Positions 46,298 through 54,514 of a DNA stretch of 64,000 nucleotides are shown piece by piece (positions within the stretch are counted from its first letter, which is position 1; each line of letters begins with the position of its first letter). A program made the position numbers and the translations under genes. Source of the DNA: Oscillospiraceae bacterium (GTDB lineage Bacteria; Bacillota; Clostridia; Oscillospirales; Oscillospiraceae); contig SVLK01000002.1 in the NCBI GenBank assembly GCA_015067975.1, positions 62,001 through 126,000 of the forward strand. Direction: 5' to 3'. The notes beneath the pieces were generated by a model. It was given only the letters and a program-made list of their open reading frames with translations. It was not told where the DNA came from and ran no database searches.

Positions 46298-47131
46298 TCA
46301 GTTTTTTCGCAGACCGCGCAGCAGCGCAATCTCTGCGGCGTAGCCGGGCAGCTCATTAGGCGTTTCCAGTACGAAAGGTAGGTGACGCAAGGCGCTATGG
46401 TTGATGATCCGTGCAAATGCCTCCGTGCCGATGTGCCCGGCACCAATCTTGGCATGGCGGTCTTTCCGCGCACCCAACGGGTTAAGAGAATCGTTGATGT
46501 GAATGGCCTTGAGCTTCTCAAGACCGATGACGCGGTCAAATTCTTCCAAAACGCTGTCCAGATTGTTTACGATATCATAGCCACCATCGTTGACGTGGCA
46601 GGTATCCAAACATATGCCCATGTGGTCGCACAACTCCACCTGATCGAGGATGGCGCGCAATTCCTCGAATTTCCCGCCGATCTCCGTACCCTTGCCGGCC
46701 ATAGTTTCCAGCAGTACGGTGGTGGTCTGTTCGGGGCGTAGGATCGTGTTCAGCGTTTCGGCAATGAGGGCAATGCCGGTCTCTGTGCCCAGACCGGTGT
46801 GGCTGCCGGGATGAAAGTTATAGTAGTTGTGAGGGAAATGCTCCATCCGCACCAGATCGTCCGCCATGGTCTGCAGTGCGAACTCGCGGGTGCGCGCATC
46901 CTTAGAACAGGGATTGATGGTGTAGGGTGCGTGAGCCACCACCGGCCCGAAACTGTTTTCGCGCATAAAAGCAACCAACGCTGCTGCGTCCTCGGGGTCG
47001 ATGGCTTTGGCTTTGCTGCCCCGCGGATTGCGGGTGAAAAATTGGAAGGTAGAGGCATTCATGGACTTAGCCGTCTGCCCCATGGCAAGAAAACCGGCGG
47101 AAGGGGAGAGATGGCATCCGATATGAAACAT
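46298..47131 (-). CDS. nfo: Deoxyribonuclease IV (AP endonuclease, Nfo family)
   Basis: 277 residues from the ATG at 47131, with AAAGGAG 8-9 nt upstream; an ATG at 47149 falls inside that ribosome site region and is rejected. TIM-barrel metal ligands are present in order: [54 protein letters not shown] and LETPN. It cleaves the 5' side of abasic sites in DNA repair. Second gene of a two-gene operon after the phosphoesterase gene (14 nt). Confidence 0.95.
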   Translation of the reverse strand: MFHIGCHLSPSAGFLAMGQTAKSMNASTFQFFTRNPRGSKAKAIDPEDAAALVAFMRENSFGPVVAHAPYTINPCSKDARTREFALQTMADDLVRMEHFPHNYYNFHPGSHTGLGTETGIALIAETLNTILRPEQTTTVLLETMAGKGTEIGGKFEELRAILDQVELCDHMGICLDTCHVNDGGYDIVNNLDSVLEEFDRVIGLEKLKAIHINDSLNPLGARKDRHAKIGAGHIGTEAFARIINHSALRHLPFVLETPNELPGYAAEIALLRGLRKN

Positions 47132-47145
47132 GGACGGTGCTCCTT

Positions 47146-47610
47146 TCAAAGACGGTAGACGGAGCAGTCAGTGCGCCCGCTTTCGATGGTGATCACCCCG
47201 TAAGTAGGGGCGTGGTAGTCGCCGATGCTGCCGGGATTCATAGTGTAAAGCGTGCCGTCATAGTCCACCGTGGAGTAGTGGGTGTGGCCGAAGAGCAGAA
47301 TGTCAGCGCCCAGTTCCATGGCGGCATAGCGGGCGTTCATGGTAGTGTGCTTCACGGAGCGTGTGTGGCCGTGCATCATCAAAATCCGCTGTCCGCCCAG
47401 TTCCAGCAGTACCTCACCCTGCTCGGTACGTCCCCAGTCGCAGTTGCCCGGCACCATGGTCATGGACAGATCGGGAAACAGGCGCTGCAGTTCCTCGGCA
47501 TCGCGGATGCAGTCGCCCAGATGCAGCACATGCTGCGGTTGCACCATTTCGACGCAATGCACCATATTGTTTACGTTGCCGTGAGAGTCGGAAAGTACCA
47601 GAATCTTCAT
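47146..47610 (-). CDS. Metallophosphoesterase (YfcE/MJ0936 family)
   Basis: 154 residues. The five calcineurin-type metal motifs are complete: SDSHGN, GDC, GNCD, HGHT and FGHTH. The size matches the small YfcE/MJ0936 phosphodiesterases, whose natural substrates remain uncertain. First gene of the operon with nfo. Its promoter overlaps the divergent promoter of the ArsC-like gene. Confidence 0.93.
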   Translation of the reverse strand: MKILVLSDSHGNVNNMVHCVEMVQPQHVLHLGDCIRDAEELQRLFPDLSMTMVPGNCDWGRTEQGEVLLELGGQRILMMHGHTRSVKHTTMNARYAAMELGADILLFGHTHYSTVDYDGTLYTMNPGSIGDYHAPTYGVITIESGRTDCSVYRL

Positions 47611-47645
47611 AGGAAAATGCTCCTGACGAGAAAAAACTTTGCCTT

Positions 47646-47674
47646 AGTATACCACGAAGCCGTTGCAACCGCAA
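47646..47674 (-). promoter_or_regulatory. Promoter of the phosphoesterase-nfo operon
   Basis: TTGCGG (47669-47674), 17-bp spacer, TATACT (47646-47651) on the minus strand. It overlaps the plus-strand promoter at 47663-47691. Confidence 0.7.
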
Positions 47675-47691
47675 TTTCTTTCGGGTAAAAT
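47663..47691 (+). promoter_or_regulatory. Promoter of the ArsC-like/nitrilase operon
   Basis: TTGCAA (47663-47668), 17-bp spacer, TAAAAT (47686-47691). It lies 27 nt before the start codon. Confidence 0.65.
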
Positions 47692-47718
47692 AAAGAAAAA
47701 CGAGCAGGAGGGAAGAAG

Positions 47719-48066
47719 ATGACGGTTTTGTGCTATTCCAAGTGCGGCACTTGCCGCAAGGCTCTTGCGTGGCTGAATAGCCGCGGCATGGCCTATACCA
47801 ACCGCCCCATCAAGGAGGAAAATCCTACCGCCGATGAGCTGCGGCAGTGGATCGCCCTGTCGGGGCTGGACACACGGAAATTTTTCAACACCAGCGGCCT
47901 TTTATATAAGGAACTGCAGCTTAGAGACAAGCTGCCTCATATGAGCGCTGAGGAGCAGATCGCACTCCTTGCCTCTGACGGCATGCTGGTCAAGCGCCCG
48001 CTGCTCATCGGCGAAGGCTTCGTGCTGGTTGGCTTCAAAGAGAAGGAATGGGAGGAAGCCTTATGA
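47719..48066 (+). CDS. ArsC/Spx/YffB-family thioredoxin-fold protein
   Basis: 115 residues, the normal family length. A C-x-x-C redox motif is near the N-terminus (SKCGTCRKA), and later LIGEGFVLVGFKEKEWEE matches the family's C-terminal strand and helix. Either a glutathione-free arsenate-reductase-like enzyme or a Spx-like regulator is possible; the R-P-L-L-I pattern favours the ArsC/YffB group. GCAGGAGG lies upstream. Overlaps the nitrilase gene by 4 nt. Confidence 0.88.
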   Translation: MTVLCYSKCGTCRKALAWLNSRGMAYTNRPIKEENPTADELRQWIALSGLDTRKFFNTSGLLYKELQLRDKLPHMSAEEQIALLASDGMLVKRPLLIGEGFVLVGFKEKEWEEAL

Positions 48067-48875
48067 AAATTGCGCAGATCCAGATGCCCGTGGGGACCGA
48101 TAAAACCGCCAATATCCAGCGTGCCTGCAATCTGATCCGCTGGTCCGGTGCCATCGATATCGCCGTGCTGCCGGAAATGTTCTGCTGTCCCTACGATAAC
48201 GCCTGTTTCCGCGCCTACGGCGAGGAAGAGGGCGGCGAAGCGTATCAGGCTATGAGCGCCGTGGCCAAGGAGAAGAAGATCTATCTGGTAGGCGGCAGTA
48301 TTCCCGAGCTTTGTGACGGCAAGGTCTACAATACCTGCTATGTCTTTGACCCTACGGGCAAGTGCATTGCACGCCACCGCAAGACCCATCTATTTGACAT
48401 CAACGTAGAGGACGGTCAGTGCTTCCGTGAGTCCGACACGCTGTCTCCCGGCAGCGACGTGACTACTTTTGAAACGCCTTGGGGCGTGATGGGTCTTTGC
48501 ATCTGCTTTGACTTCCGCTTTCAGGAACTCAGCCGTCTGCTGGCGCTGCGCGGTGCCAAGGTGATTTTTGTGCCGGCGGCTTTCAATATGACCACCGGTC
48601 CCGCCCACTGGGAACTGCTGTTCCGCCAGCGTGCCGTGGACAACCAGTGCTTCACCGTAGGCACTTCTCCTGCCCGTGACAACGCCGCCAGCTATACTGC
48701 CTGGGGCCATTCCATCGTGTGCGATCCGTGGGGTACGGTGCTCAACCAGTGCAACGAACAGTCGCAGGTGGCTGTGGTGGAGATCGATCTTAAAAAGGTG
48801 GACAGTGTCCGTTGCCAGCTGCCGATTCTGTCGGCACGGCGGGAAGATCTGTACGAGTTGCGGCAGAAGATGTGA
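48063..48875 (+). CDS. Carbon-nitrogen hydrolase (nitrilase superfamily, omega-amidase-like)
   Basis: 270 residues from ATG 48063 (GGAGG at 48051-48055; ATGA overlap with the previous gene). The Glu-Lys-Cys triad is visible: VLPEMFCCPYDN, the Lys in HRKTHLFDI and the Cys in GLCICFDFRFQELSRLLAL. The pattern is closest to omega-amidase/Nit2-type enzymes that hydrolyse alpha-ketoglutaramate-like amides. Cytoplasmic. Followed by a very strong terminator. Confidence 0.92.
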   Translation: MKIAQIQMPVGTDKTANIQRACNLIRWSGAIDIAVLPEMFCCPYDNACFRAYGEEEGGEAYQAMSAVAKEKKIYLVGGSIPELCDGKVYNTCYVFDPTGKCIARHRKTHLFDINVEDGQCFRESDTLSPGSDVTTFETPWGVMGLCICFDFRFQELSRLLALRGAKVIFVPAAFNMTTGPAHWELLFRQRAVDNQCFTVGTSPARDNAASYTAWGHSIVCDPWGTVLNQCNEQSQVAVVEIDLKKVDSVRCQLPILSARREDLYELRQKM

Positions 48876-48883
48876 ATGGAGAA

Positions 48884-48935
48884 GAATACGAAAGAAGGAC
48901 GGCTTGTGCCGTCCTTCTTTCGTATTCTATTTTTC
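48884..48935 (+). terminator. Strong terminator after the nitrilase gene
   Basis: A perfect 20-bp stem (48884-48903 with 48908-48927, loop TTGT) followed by CTATTTTT. The convergent membrane-protein gene ends within the same hairpin's edge. Confidence 0.92.
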
Positions 48936-49346
48936 GTTATTCGGTGATTTTCTTACCAACAGGAATACCGTGGATGCTATCTGCATGCCCATCAGCGCAG
49001 GCAGCGCACGAGTAGGAGCTGCCCATTCCAAGGAAATAATCTTAGGGGGAATGTAAATCAAAAGGATCTCCAGCATCCACAGCGCCATGACCAGCAGCGA
49101 GAAGATCCGCATTGTAATTAGCACAGGTTTATTCACTTGTGTTGCCAGCCAGTGCTCTCCGACCCACAGTGCTCCCAGTATGAATAGTGCCAAATTTCCC
49201 TGGGGGAACCAGGTGTAGCCAACCGACATGTCATTCAATGTTTTAAACCATTCTGCAAGGTATATTCGATCTGCCAAAAGACAGGCGGCCAGACAAAACA
49301 GGACATATCCCGCGTATACCACCGACAGGAGTGTTTTCTTCTTCAT
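48927..49346 (-). CDS. Small four-helix membrane protein, unknown function
   Basis: 139 residues, ATG preceded by AAGGAGG. Four hydrophobic segments (about residues 5-25, 48-68, 77-97 and 108-130) and a short charged tail (KSPNNEK). No family motif was recognised. The stop codon touches the hairpin shared with the convergent nitrilase gene. It sits 30 nt downstream of the small ORF at 49377-49655 and probably shares its promoter. Confidence 0.75.
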   Translation of the reverse strand: MKKKTLLSVVYAGYVLFCLAACLLADRIYLAEWFKTLNDMSVGYTWFPQGNLALFILGALWVGEHWLATQVNKPVLITMRIFSLLVMALWMLEILLIYIPPKIISLEWAAPTRALPALMGMQIASTVFLLVRKSPNNEK

Positions 49347-49376
49347 TTTCCAGCCTCCTTCTCTTCTATAATGTTA

Positions 49377-49655
49377 TCATTGGAACGTAAAGGATTGCAC
49401 TGTCAGCTCGCCGCTCCATGTACCGCCTGTCGTGATACTGGAAACCGTGTAATTATAGGATGCAACTTGATATTGACTCGCTCCAAATGTTTGGATACCC
49501 GGGAACACAGAACTATCCACCGCCTCGTTCCAGGAAAATGCCATTCTTGGCAAAGTGTATGTTCGGGTCTGCGTAGAGGGACCACCGGATGGATAGGAAA
49601 CGCCAAATTCCCGCAGCGTATAACTGTGAGACTGCATCTCAACACCGCCGGTCAC
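49377..49655 (-). CDS. Small beta-rich ORF, possibly a gene remnant
   Basis: 92 residues if started at GTG 49655. The frame stays open a further 54 nt upstream to a TAA but offers no better start, and no ribosome site fits GTG. The composition is Ser/Thr/Tyr/Gly-rich with alternating residues (SHSYTLREFGVSYPSGG), like an extracellular beta-sandwich domain. No signal peptide is seen. A strong promoter lies 61 nt upstream, and a membrane-protein gene follows. It may be a truncated C-terminal fragment of a secreted protein or a genuine small gene. Confidence 0.4.
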   Translation of the reverse strand: MTGGVEMQSHSYTLREFGVSYPSGGPSTQTRTYTLPRMAFSWNEAVDSSVFPGIQTFGASQYQVASYNYTVSSITTGGTWSGELTVQSFTFQ

Positions 49656-49715
49656 GATCGTGTAGGAACCGGCTACACGGTCCTTTCTTTTTCTGTTTTC
49701 CGATTTCTTACTTTA

Positions 49716-49744
49716 AATATAGCACAACACAGTGGAGGTGTCAA
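49716..49744 (-). promoter_or_regulatory. Sigma-A promoter for the 49655/49346 genes
   Basis: TTGACA (49739-49744), 17-bp spacer, TATATT (49716-49721) on the minus strand. Confidence 0.75.
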
Positions 49745-50134
49745 GCGAAGTGCACAAATATAAAAGCGGAAAAGTGCTAAAATTAGTGCAAGTTGCTGCC
49801 ATTGAAAAGCTCTATAAGCTAATTGGCATAGTGCGTTTGGCGGGAGGCGAAAGGGGACGGCGTGGTGCAAACGGCACAGTTTCTTTCCTCTCTGTGAAAA
49901 TCCCCTAAAATAGTGGTTGCTTTTGAACGGTTGGTATGCTATGATTATCGTATCTTATTCCGCCCACCGTGCTGTCACTCCACTTTATGACTCACGGAGG
50001 GAAAACAAAAGGAGGAAAAAGACCCGCTACGACTGGCGGTGCGGCAGTGTGGAGACCTGTCGTAAAGCGGTATCGGCATATGGCCGGCCGTGAGAGCGGA
50101 ACTGCGGAGGCAGTCCGGTTACAGTCAAAACATT
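49745..50134. other. Intergenic region upstream of the MsmK gene
   Basis: 390 bases without a convincing gene. It holds the plus-strand promoter at 49917-49945 and then a 5' untranslated stretch of about 180 nt. An orphan Shine-Dalgarno run AAAAGGAGG at 50007-50015 has no start codon near it. A small hairpin ACTGC-GGAG-GCAGT lies about 20 nt before the MsmK start. Confidence 0.5.
49917..49945 (+). promoter_or_regulatory. Probable promoter of the MsmK gene
   Basis: TTGCTT (49917-49922), 17-bp spacer, TATGAT (49940-49945). Confidence 0.55.
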
Positions 50135-51310
50135 ATGGCAGAAGTCATCCTGAAAAACCTGAAGAAAGTTTACCCCAACTCCGAACCCAAGAAGAAAAAG
50201 GCCAAGAAGGGCGCTGCTGAGCCCGAGAAGAAGATCAATCTGCAGATCACTGATGAAGGCGTTGTCGCCGTTCAGGAGTTCAATCTGCACATTGCCGACA
50301 AGGAATTTATCGTTCTGGTCGGTCCTTCCGGCTGCGGTAAGTCCACCACTCTGCGTATGATCGCAGGTCTGGAAGACATCTCCGGCGGCGAACTGTGGAT
50401 CGGTGACAAGCTGATGAACGATGTGGAGCCCAAGGACCGCAACATCGCCATGGTGTTCCAGAACTACGCTCTGTATCCCCACATGACCGTGTATGACAAC
50501 ATGGCTTTCTCCCTGAAGCTGAAGAAGGCTCCCAAGGAAGAGATCGATAAGCGCGTGCGTGAAGCTGCCGAGATCCTGGACATCACCCAGTATCTGGAGC
50601 GTAAGCCCAAGGCTCTGTCCGGCGGTCAGCGTCAGCGTGTGGCCATCGGCCGCGCCATCGTCCGCGATCCTCAGGTCATGCTGATGGACGAACCCCTGTC
50701 CAACCTGGACGCCAAGCTGCGTAACCAGATGCGCGCTGAGATCATCAAGCTGCGCGAGCGCATCAACACCACCTTCATCTATGTTACCCACGACCAGACC
50801 GAGGCTATGACTCTGGGCGATCGTATCGTCATCATGCGTGACGGTTTCATCCAGCAGATCGGTACTCCTCAGGAAGTGTTCGATCATCCCTCCAACCTGT
50901 TCGTGGCCGGCTTCATCGGCATGCCCCGCATGAACCTGTTTGATGCCCAGCTGGTGAAGGAAAGCGGCAAGTACGTGGTTAAAGTCGGCGGCATCAGCGT
51001 GGAGCTGAGCGAAGACAAGCAGGAGCGTCTCATTGCCAACGATGTGGCTGAGCAGGAAGTGGTTCTGGGTGTCCGTCCCGAGCATATCGTTCTGTGCGCA
51101 GACGGCATCAAGGGCAAGGTGGACGTGTCCGAAATGATGGGTTCCTCCGTGCACCTGCACATCACTGCCGAGGGCAAGGATGTCATCGTGATCGTGGCTA
51201 CCAACGGCGCTGCTGCCAACTTCCCCATGGGCAGCGAGGTCAACATGACCTTCGGCGGCAACGTGGCTCACGTGTTTGGCAAGGAGTCCGGCAAAAACCT
51301 GGAGTGGTAA
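50135..51310 (+). CDS. msmK: Shared sugar-importer ATPase (MsmK/UgpC family)
   Basis: 391 residues from ATG 50135, which begins with the family-typical MAEVILKNLKKVYPN; no close Shine-Dalgarno is present, and a GGAG sits in a small hairpin loop about 20 nt upstream. Walker A GPSGCGKST, signature LSGGQRQR, Walker B VMLMDEPLSNLD, H-loop VTHDQTEA, and a C-terminal OB-type TOBE domain. After the first strand there is an insert of about 30 residues rich in Lys and Glu (KKKKAKKGAAEPEKK) not found in standard MsmK. It hydrolyses ATP for CUT1 sugar importers. Neither importer in the window (9549-12763, 56328-59543) has its own ATPase. Codons are strongly biased, implying high expression. Confidence 0.93.
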   Translation: MAEVILKNLKKVYPNSEPKKKKAKKGAAEPEKKINLQITDEGVVAVQEFNLHIADKEFIVLVGPSGCGKSTTLRMIAGLEDISGGELWIGDKLMNDVEPKDRNIAMVFQNYALYPHMTVYDNMAFSLKLKKAPKEEIDKRVREAAEILDITQYLERKPKALSGGQRQRVAIGRAIVRDPQVMLMDEPLSNLDAKLRNQMRAEIIKLRERINTTFIYVTHDQTEAMTLGDRIVIMRDGFIQQIGTPQEVFDHPSNLFVAGFIGMPRMNLFDAQLVKESGKYVVKVGGISVELSEDKQERLIANDVAEQEVVLGVRPEHIVLCADGIKGKVDVSEMMGSSVHLHITAEGKDVIVIVATNGAAANFPMGSEVNMTFGGNVAHVFGKESGKNLEW

Positions 51311-51326
51311 GTTAATTCCATACATC

Positions 51327-51356
51327 AAAAAGCACCGCCTGCGGGCGGTGCTTTTT
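51327..51356 (+). terminator. Terminator after the MsmK gene
   Basis: AAAAAGCACCGCC, short loop, GGCGGTGCTTTTT. Confidence 0.92.
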
Positions 51357-51417
51357 CTTGCACAAAAGAGAGGTACGTGGTATCATACAGCCAAGAATCA
51401 TTTGGGAGGACACAACA

Positions 51418-51963
51418 ATGAAATGGATGGTTGCCACAGACCTGCACGGCAGTGCCTACTGGTGCGAGCAGCTGCTGCAGGCATTTGAGCGTGAACAGGC
51501 CGACCGGCTGATTTTGCTGGGTGACATTCTCTACCATGGACCCCGCAATCCGCTGCCCCAGGGCCACGATCCCCAGCGCTGTGCAGCGCTGCTTAATGGC
51601 GTGAAGGAGAAAACGGTGGCGGTGCGCGGTAACTGCGATGCCTCTATCGACCAGGTGATGCTGGAGTTCCCCATTATGGCGGACTATCTGCTGCTGGATC
51701 TGGGGGGAAAACTGGTGTTTGTTACCCACGGCGATCAGTGGGGCGAGGCTACTCCGCCTGCCATGGCCAAAGGCGGCGTGCTGCTGACCGGGCATACCCA
51801 TGTGTCGGCCTGCAACGAGTATGAGGATTTCCTCTACATCAACCCGGGCTCGCCCTCCCTGCCCAAGGATGAGGGACACCGCGGCTATCTGCTGTTGGAT
51901 GAGGAAGGCGTCACGTTCTGTGAGATGGACGGCACGGTGTATCGGGAAAAACAGTGGAAATGA
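51418..51963 (+). CDS. yfcE: YfcE-type phosphodiesterase
   Basis: 181 residues from ATG 51418 (GGGAGG at 51404-51409). Metallophosphoesterase motifs in order: TDLHGS, GDILYHGPRNP, GNCDAS, VTHGDQ and TGHTHVS. The YHGPRNPLP segment after the GD motif is characteristic of YfcE. It hydrolyses model phosphodiesters; the natural substrate is unknown. Monocistronic, between two terminators, and a second, smaller phosphoesterase of the same superfamily is at 47146. Confidence 0.92.
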   Translation: MKWMVATDLHGSAYWCEQLLQAFEREQADRLILLGDILYHGPRNPLPQGHDPQRCAALLNGVKEKTVAVRGNCDASIDQVMLEFPIMADYLLLDLGGKLVFVTHGDQWGEATPPAMAKGGVLLTGHTHVSACNEYEDFLYINPGSPSLPKDEGHRGYLLLDEEGVTFCEMDGTVYREKQWK

Positions 51964-51968
51964 AAAAG

Positions 51969-51996
51969 AAAAGGACGGCGAGAGCCGTCCTTTTTT
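51969..51996. terminator. Bidirectional terminator
   Basis: AAAAGGACGGC, loop GAGA, GCCGTCCTTTTTT. Shared by the yfcE gene (+) and the convergent MFS gene (-). Confidence 0.92.
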
Positions 51997-52000
51997 GTGC

Positions 52001-53185
52001 TTATTCCTGCACCGCGGTGCGGTAGCTGTCGGTTTTGTTGGCGGTTAAGAAAATAATCACCACGCCCAGCAGCGCCATCACAATGCCGCCGCGCAGCAGT
52101 GTTTCCACACCCCAACGCAGCAGCTGCCCGCCGATGAAATTGCCGGCGGCGCAGCCCATGGCAAAGGCGGCAGAGGTAAAGGCCTGTCCTTTCACCATAT
52201 CGGCGCGGCACACTTTTGCCTCGGCGTGGCACACCTGCGTGGGTGCCAGCACAGCGTAGGACACGATTTGCAGCAGTTGGATACAGAAAATGGCGGTGAT
52301 GCTTTCCGCCTGCCAGACCAACATGGCGCGCAGCAAAAAGCCTAAGGCGGCGATTTTCAGCAGCCAACTGTCGGAGATCTTTTTGCGGATGGCATTGAAG
52401 CCCAGAATCACCGGCGCGCCGGCCACGGAGGAGATAAACAGAGCCGTGCCCACATGGCTGCTGTCACCGCCCATGGGCTGCATGATGGTGATCATGTAGT
52501 TTTCTGCCATGGCCAGATACATGCCCATGAAGACGATGGACACCAAAGATGCGCAATACCACGGATAACGGAGGAAAAACTGCCCGATGGAACAGCTTTC
52601 CGCCGTTTTTTTGATGTTGTCCGGTACTGCTTTACGGATGGCAGGGTAGCGCAGCAGATTGAGCATGTTGAGCGCGCGGAAGAAGAGGATGAACACAAAC
52701 ATCCACACCGAGCCGAAACGGGCCAGAATAATGCCGATGGCCAATGTGGAAACGGCGGAAGCCAACGTGCCCAGTCCGCGGGCAATGCCGTAGTTGACGG
52801 GATAGCCGGCCTGCTGGCACGATACGCTCAGTGCGTTGAGCAGCGGTACCATGGCATCGGCGCTCCAGATAGCTACCATGTAGAAAATACCGGCTGCCGT
52901 TAAAGGCAGCTGCGGCAGCATCTGCATGATGTAACAGACAGAACACAGCAGACTCATACCCAGCAGCATCTTCCGCAGCAGGAAACGGGGAGAGCGGTCT
53001 GTCGCAGCGGCTAATATAGGCTGGGTAAGGCACGAGAGAAGGCCGCCCAGTGCCAGCAGTGTGCCGGCGGTGCCGGCGCTGAGGCCGCGGCCCAGAAGAT
53101 AGGCGGTGGCAAGACTGGTGGCTCCGGTAGCGGAGGCCCAGTGGGTAAATTGTGTGGCGCTGTAGCGCGCCGTCAAATTGTGCAT
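52001..53185 (-). CDS. MFS transporter (MFS_1-like, nucleoside:H+ symporter-like group)
   Basis: 394 residues with twelve predicted membrane helices in two bundles of six. The N-terminus (SATQFTHWASATGATSLATAYLLGRGLSA) and the short cytoplasmic loop TDRSPRFLLRKM resemble the MFS_1-like/LacY-type sub-group of Firmicutes. The substrate is not inferable. AAAGGA precedes the ATG. It is the last of a three-gene minus-strand group with the YgjP-like and DUF1653 genes. Confidence 0.88.
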   Translation of the reverse strand: MHNLTARYSATQFTHWASATGATSLATAYLLGRGLSAGTAGTLLALGGLLSCLTQPILAAATDRSPRFLLRKMLLGMSLLCSVCYIMQMLPQLPLTAAGIFYMVAIWSADAMVPLLNALSVSCQQAGYPVNYGIARGLGTLASAVSTLAIGIILARFGSVWMFVFILFFRALNMLNLLRYPAIRKAVPDNIKKTAESCSIGQFFLRYPWYCASLVSIVFMGMYLAMAENYMITIMQPMGGDSSHVGTALFISSVAGAPVILGFNAIRKKISDSWLLKIAALGFLLRAMLVWQAESITAIFCIQLLQIVSYAVLAPTQVCHAEAKVCRADMVKGQAFTSAAFAMGCAAGNFIGGQLLRWGVETLLRGGIVMALLGVVIIFLTANKTDSYRTAVQE

Positions 53186-53212
53186 GGAAAAGATGTCCTT
53201 TCAGGAGAATAA

Positions 53213-53731
53213 TCAAACATTTTTGAGAAGCTTTGCGCGCCGGCGGTAGTCTGGCAGATAGCGTTCTACCTCGGAGTAAAAGGCAGGGGAGTGGTTTTTG
53301 TGGCGGATATGGGCCAGCTCGTGGACCACCACCGCGTCAATGGCAGCTTCCGGATAGCGCATCAGGTACAGGGAAAAGCAGAGACTGTTCTTGCCGCTGC
53401 AGCTGCCAAAACGCTTTTGGGCGGAAGTGATTTTGACTCCCGTGGGTGTCACGCCCATGATTTGTGCCCAGTAGGCGACTTTTGGAGGCAGGAGTTCCTT
53501 GGCCTTTTGACGCAATACTTCTGCTTCTGCCTGTGTCAGCGGCGGATAGGCTTCCCTTCGCGTACGCTGACGCTGTAATGCCGCGTTGATCCAGTCAGCG
53601 CGGCGGGAGAGAAATTCGTCGATGCTCTTTTGTGTTGTGCGCAGCGGTGCGCGCACCAGTACATGGCCATCACGGGTCACTTCAATGGCCAGCGTACGGC
53701 GGCGGGAGCGGAGGAGTGTGTAGTTCATCAT
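53213..53731 (-). CDS. YgjP-like metallopeptidase
   Basis: 172 residues. The zinc motif HELAH is followed by IRHKNHSPAFY, as in YgjP/DUF45 proteins, with conserved KRFGSCSGKNSL upstream of it. ATG 53731 overlaps the stop of the DUF1653 gene (TGAATGATG arrangement); the ATG at 53728 is equally possible. Soluble, with a basic N-terminal domain. A role in protein or peptide processing is presumed from the fold only. Confidence 0.9.
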   Translation of the reverse strand: MMNYTLLRSRRRTLAIEVTRDGHVLVRAPLRTTQKSIDEFLSRRADWINAALQRQRTRREAYPPLTQAEAEVLRQKAKELLPPKVAYWAQIMGVTPTGVKITSAQKRFGSCSGKNSLCFSLYLMRYPEAAIDAVVVHELAHIRHKNHSPAFYSEVERYLPDYRRRAKLLKNV

Positions 53732-53943
53732 TCACCGATATAAGCAAAACGGGGGCCGCAATAGCCGTCGCGCTGTACCTGCTCTGTCCACATAGTAGCG
53801 GGGCGCACCCAGAGCCCACCTTCACCGTACAGTGCTTGGTAGATCACCATTTCCTCCAGCGTTTCACTGTGCTTTGCCATGCCGATGACGCGGTATTCGT
53901 TGCCCTTGAAGTGGCGGTATTTACCGGGCCTGATTGCTTCCAT
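53728..53943 (-). CDS. DUF1653 domain protein
   Basis: 71 residues from the ATG at 53943, 8 nt after AGGAGG; a nearer upstream ATG abuts the ribosome site. The whole protein is the DUF1653 domain: RPGKYRHFKGNEYRVIG, HSETLEEMVIYQALYGEGGLWVRP and RFAYIGE. The domain is small and beta-rich, often encoded beside metabolic enzymes, with no known biochemical role. It overlaps the YgjP gene. Confidence 0.9.
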   Translation of the reverse strand: MEAIRPGKYRHFKGNEYRVIGMAKHSETLEEMVIYQALYGEGGLWVRPATMWTEQVQRDGYCGPRFAYIGE

Positions 53944-54034
53944 TTTCCCATCCTCCTGTTTTTTCTTCAATTCTACCATGCCACTGGCGCAGATGTAAAG
54001 GGTGTGGTATGATATGGCAAAAGGAGGGGTGACG

Positions 54035-54514
54035 ATGCTTCAGTCCACGCTTTGCTATCTGGAAAACGAAAAGCACGAGTATCTGATGCTTCACCGCATC
54101 AAAAAGGAGAATGACGCTAACCGCGACAAATGGATTGGGATCGGCGGCAAGTTTGAAGATGGGGAGAGTCCGGAGGAGTGCGTGCTGCGGGAAACACAGG
54201 AAGAAACAGGCCTGACGTTGACGGATTACCGCTACCGCGGACTTGTCACCTTTGTGTCCGACCGGTGGGAGACGGAGTATATGCACTTATTCACCGCCAG
54301 CGGCTGGACAGGGGAGCTGCGCACTTGTGACGAGGGTGCGCTGGAGTGGATCCACCGAGATGCGCTGTATGCGTTGCCCCAATGGGAGGGTGACCGTATT
54401 TTTCTGCAATTACTGCGCACAAACGAACCGTTTTTTTCGCTGAAACTGCGCTATGAGGGAGAGCATCTGGCTTACGCTGCCCTCAATGGCCGTGAGTTGG
54501 AGGTGGGGGAATGA
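54035..54514 (+). CDS. Nudix hydrolase (8-oxo-dGTP diphosphatase-like)
   Basis: 159 residues from ATG 54035 (AAAAGGAGG upstream; an ATG at 54014 is in another context and lacks spacing). A perfect Nudix box occupies residues about 37-59: G-x5-E-x7-R-E-x2-E-E-x-G-L. MutT-type enzymes clean damaged nucleotides. An extended -10 (TG-n-TATGAT, 54005-54013) may be its promoter. Overlaps the DUF523 gene by 4 nt. Confidence 0.92.
   Translation: MLQSTLCYLENEKHEYLMLHRIKKENDANRDKWIGIGGKFEDGESPEECVLRETQEETGLTLTDYRYRGLVTFVSDRWETEYMHLFTASGWTGELRTCDEGALEWIHRDALYALPQWEGDRIFLQLLRTNEPFFSLKLRYEGEHLAYAALNGRELEVGE

Noticed and set aside
49969-50220. Alternative small gene overlapping the MsmK start
   Set aside because: It has low-complexity composition, runs into the MsmK gene in another frame, and has no homology signal.
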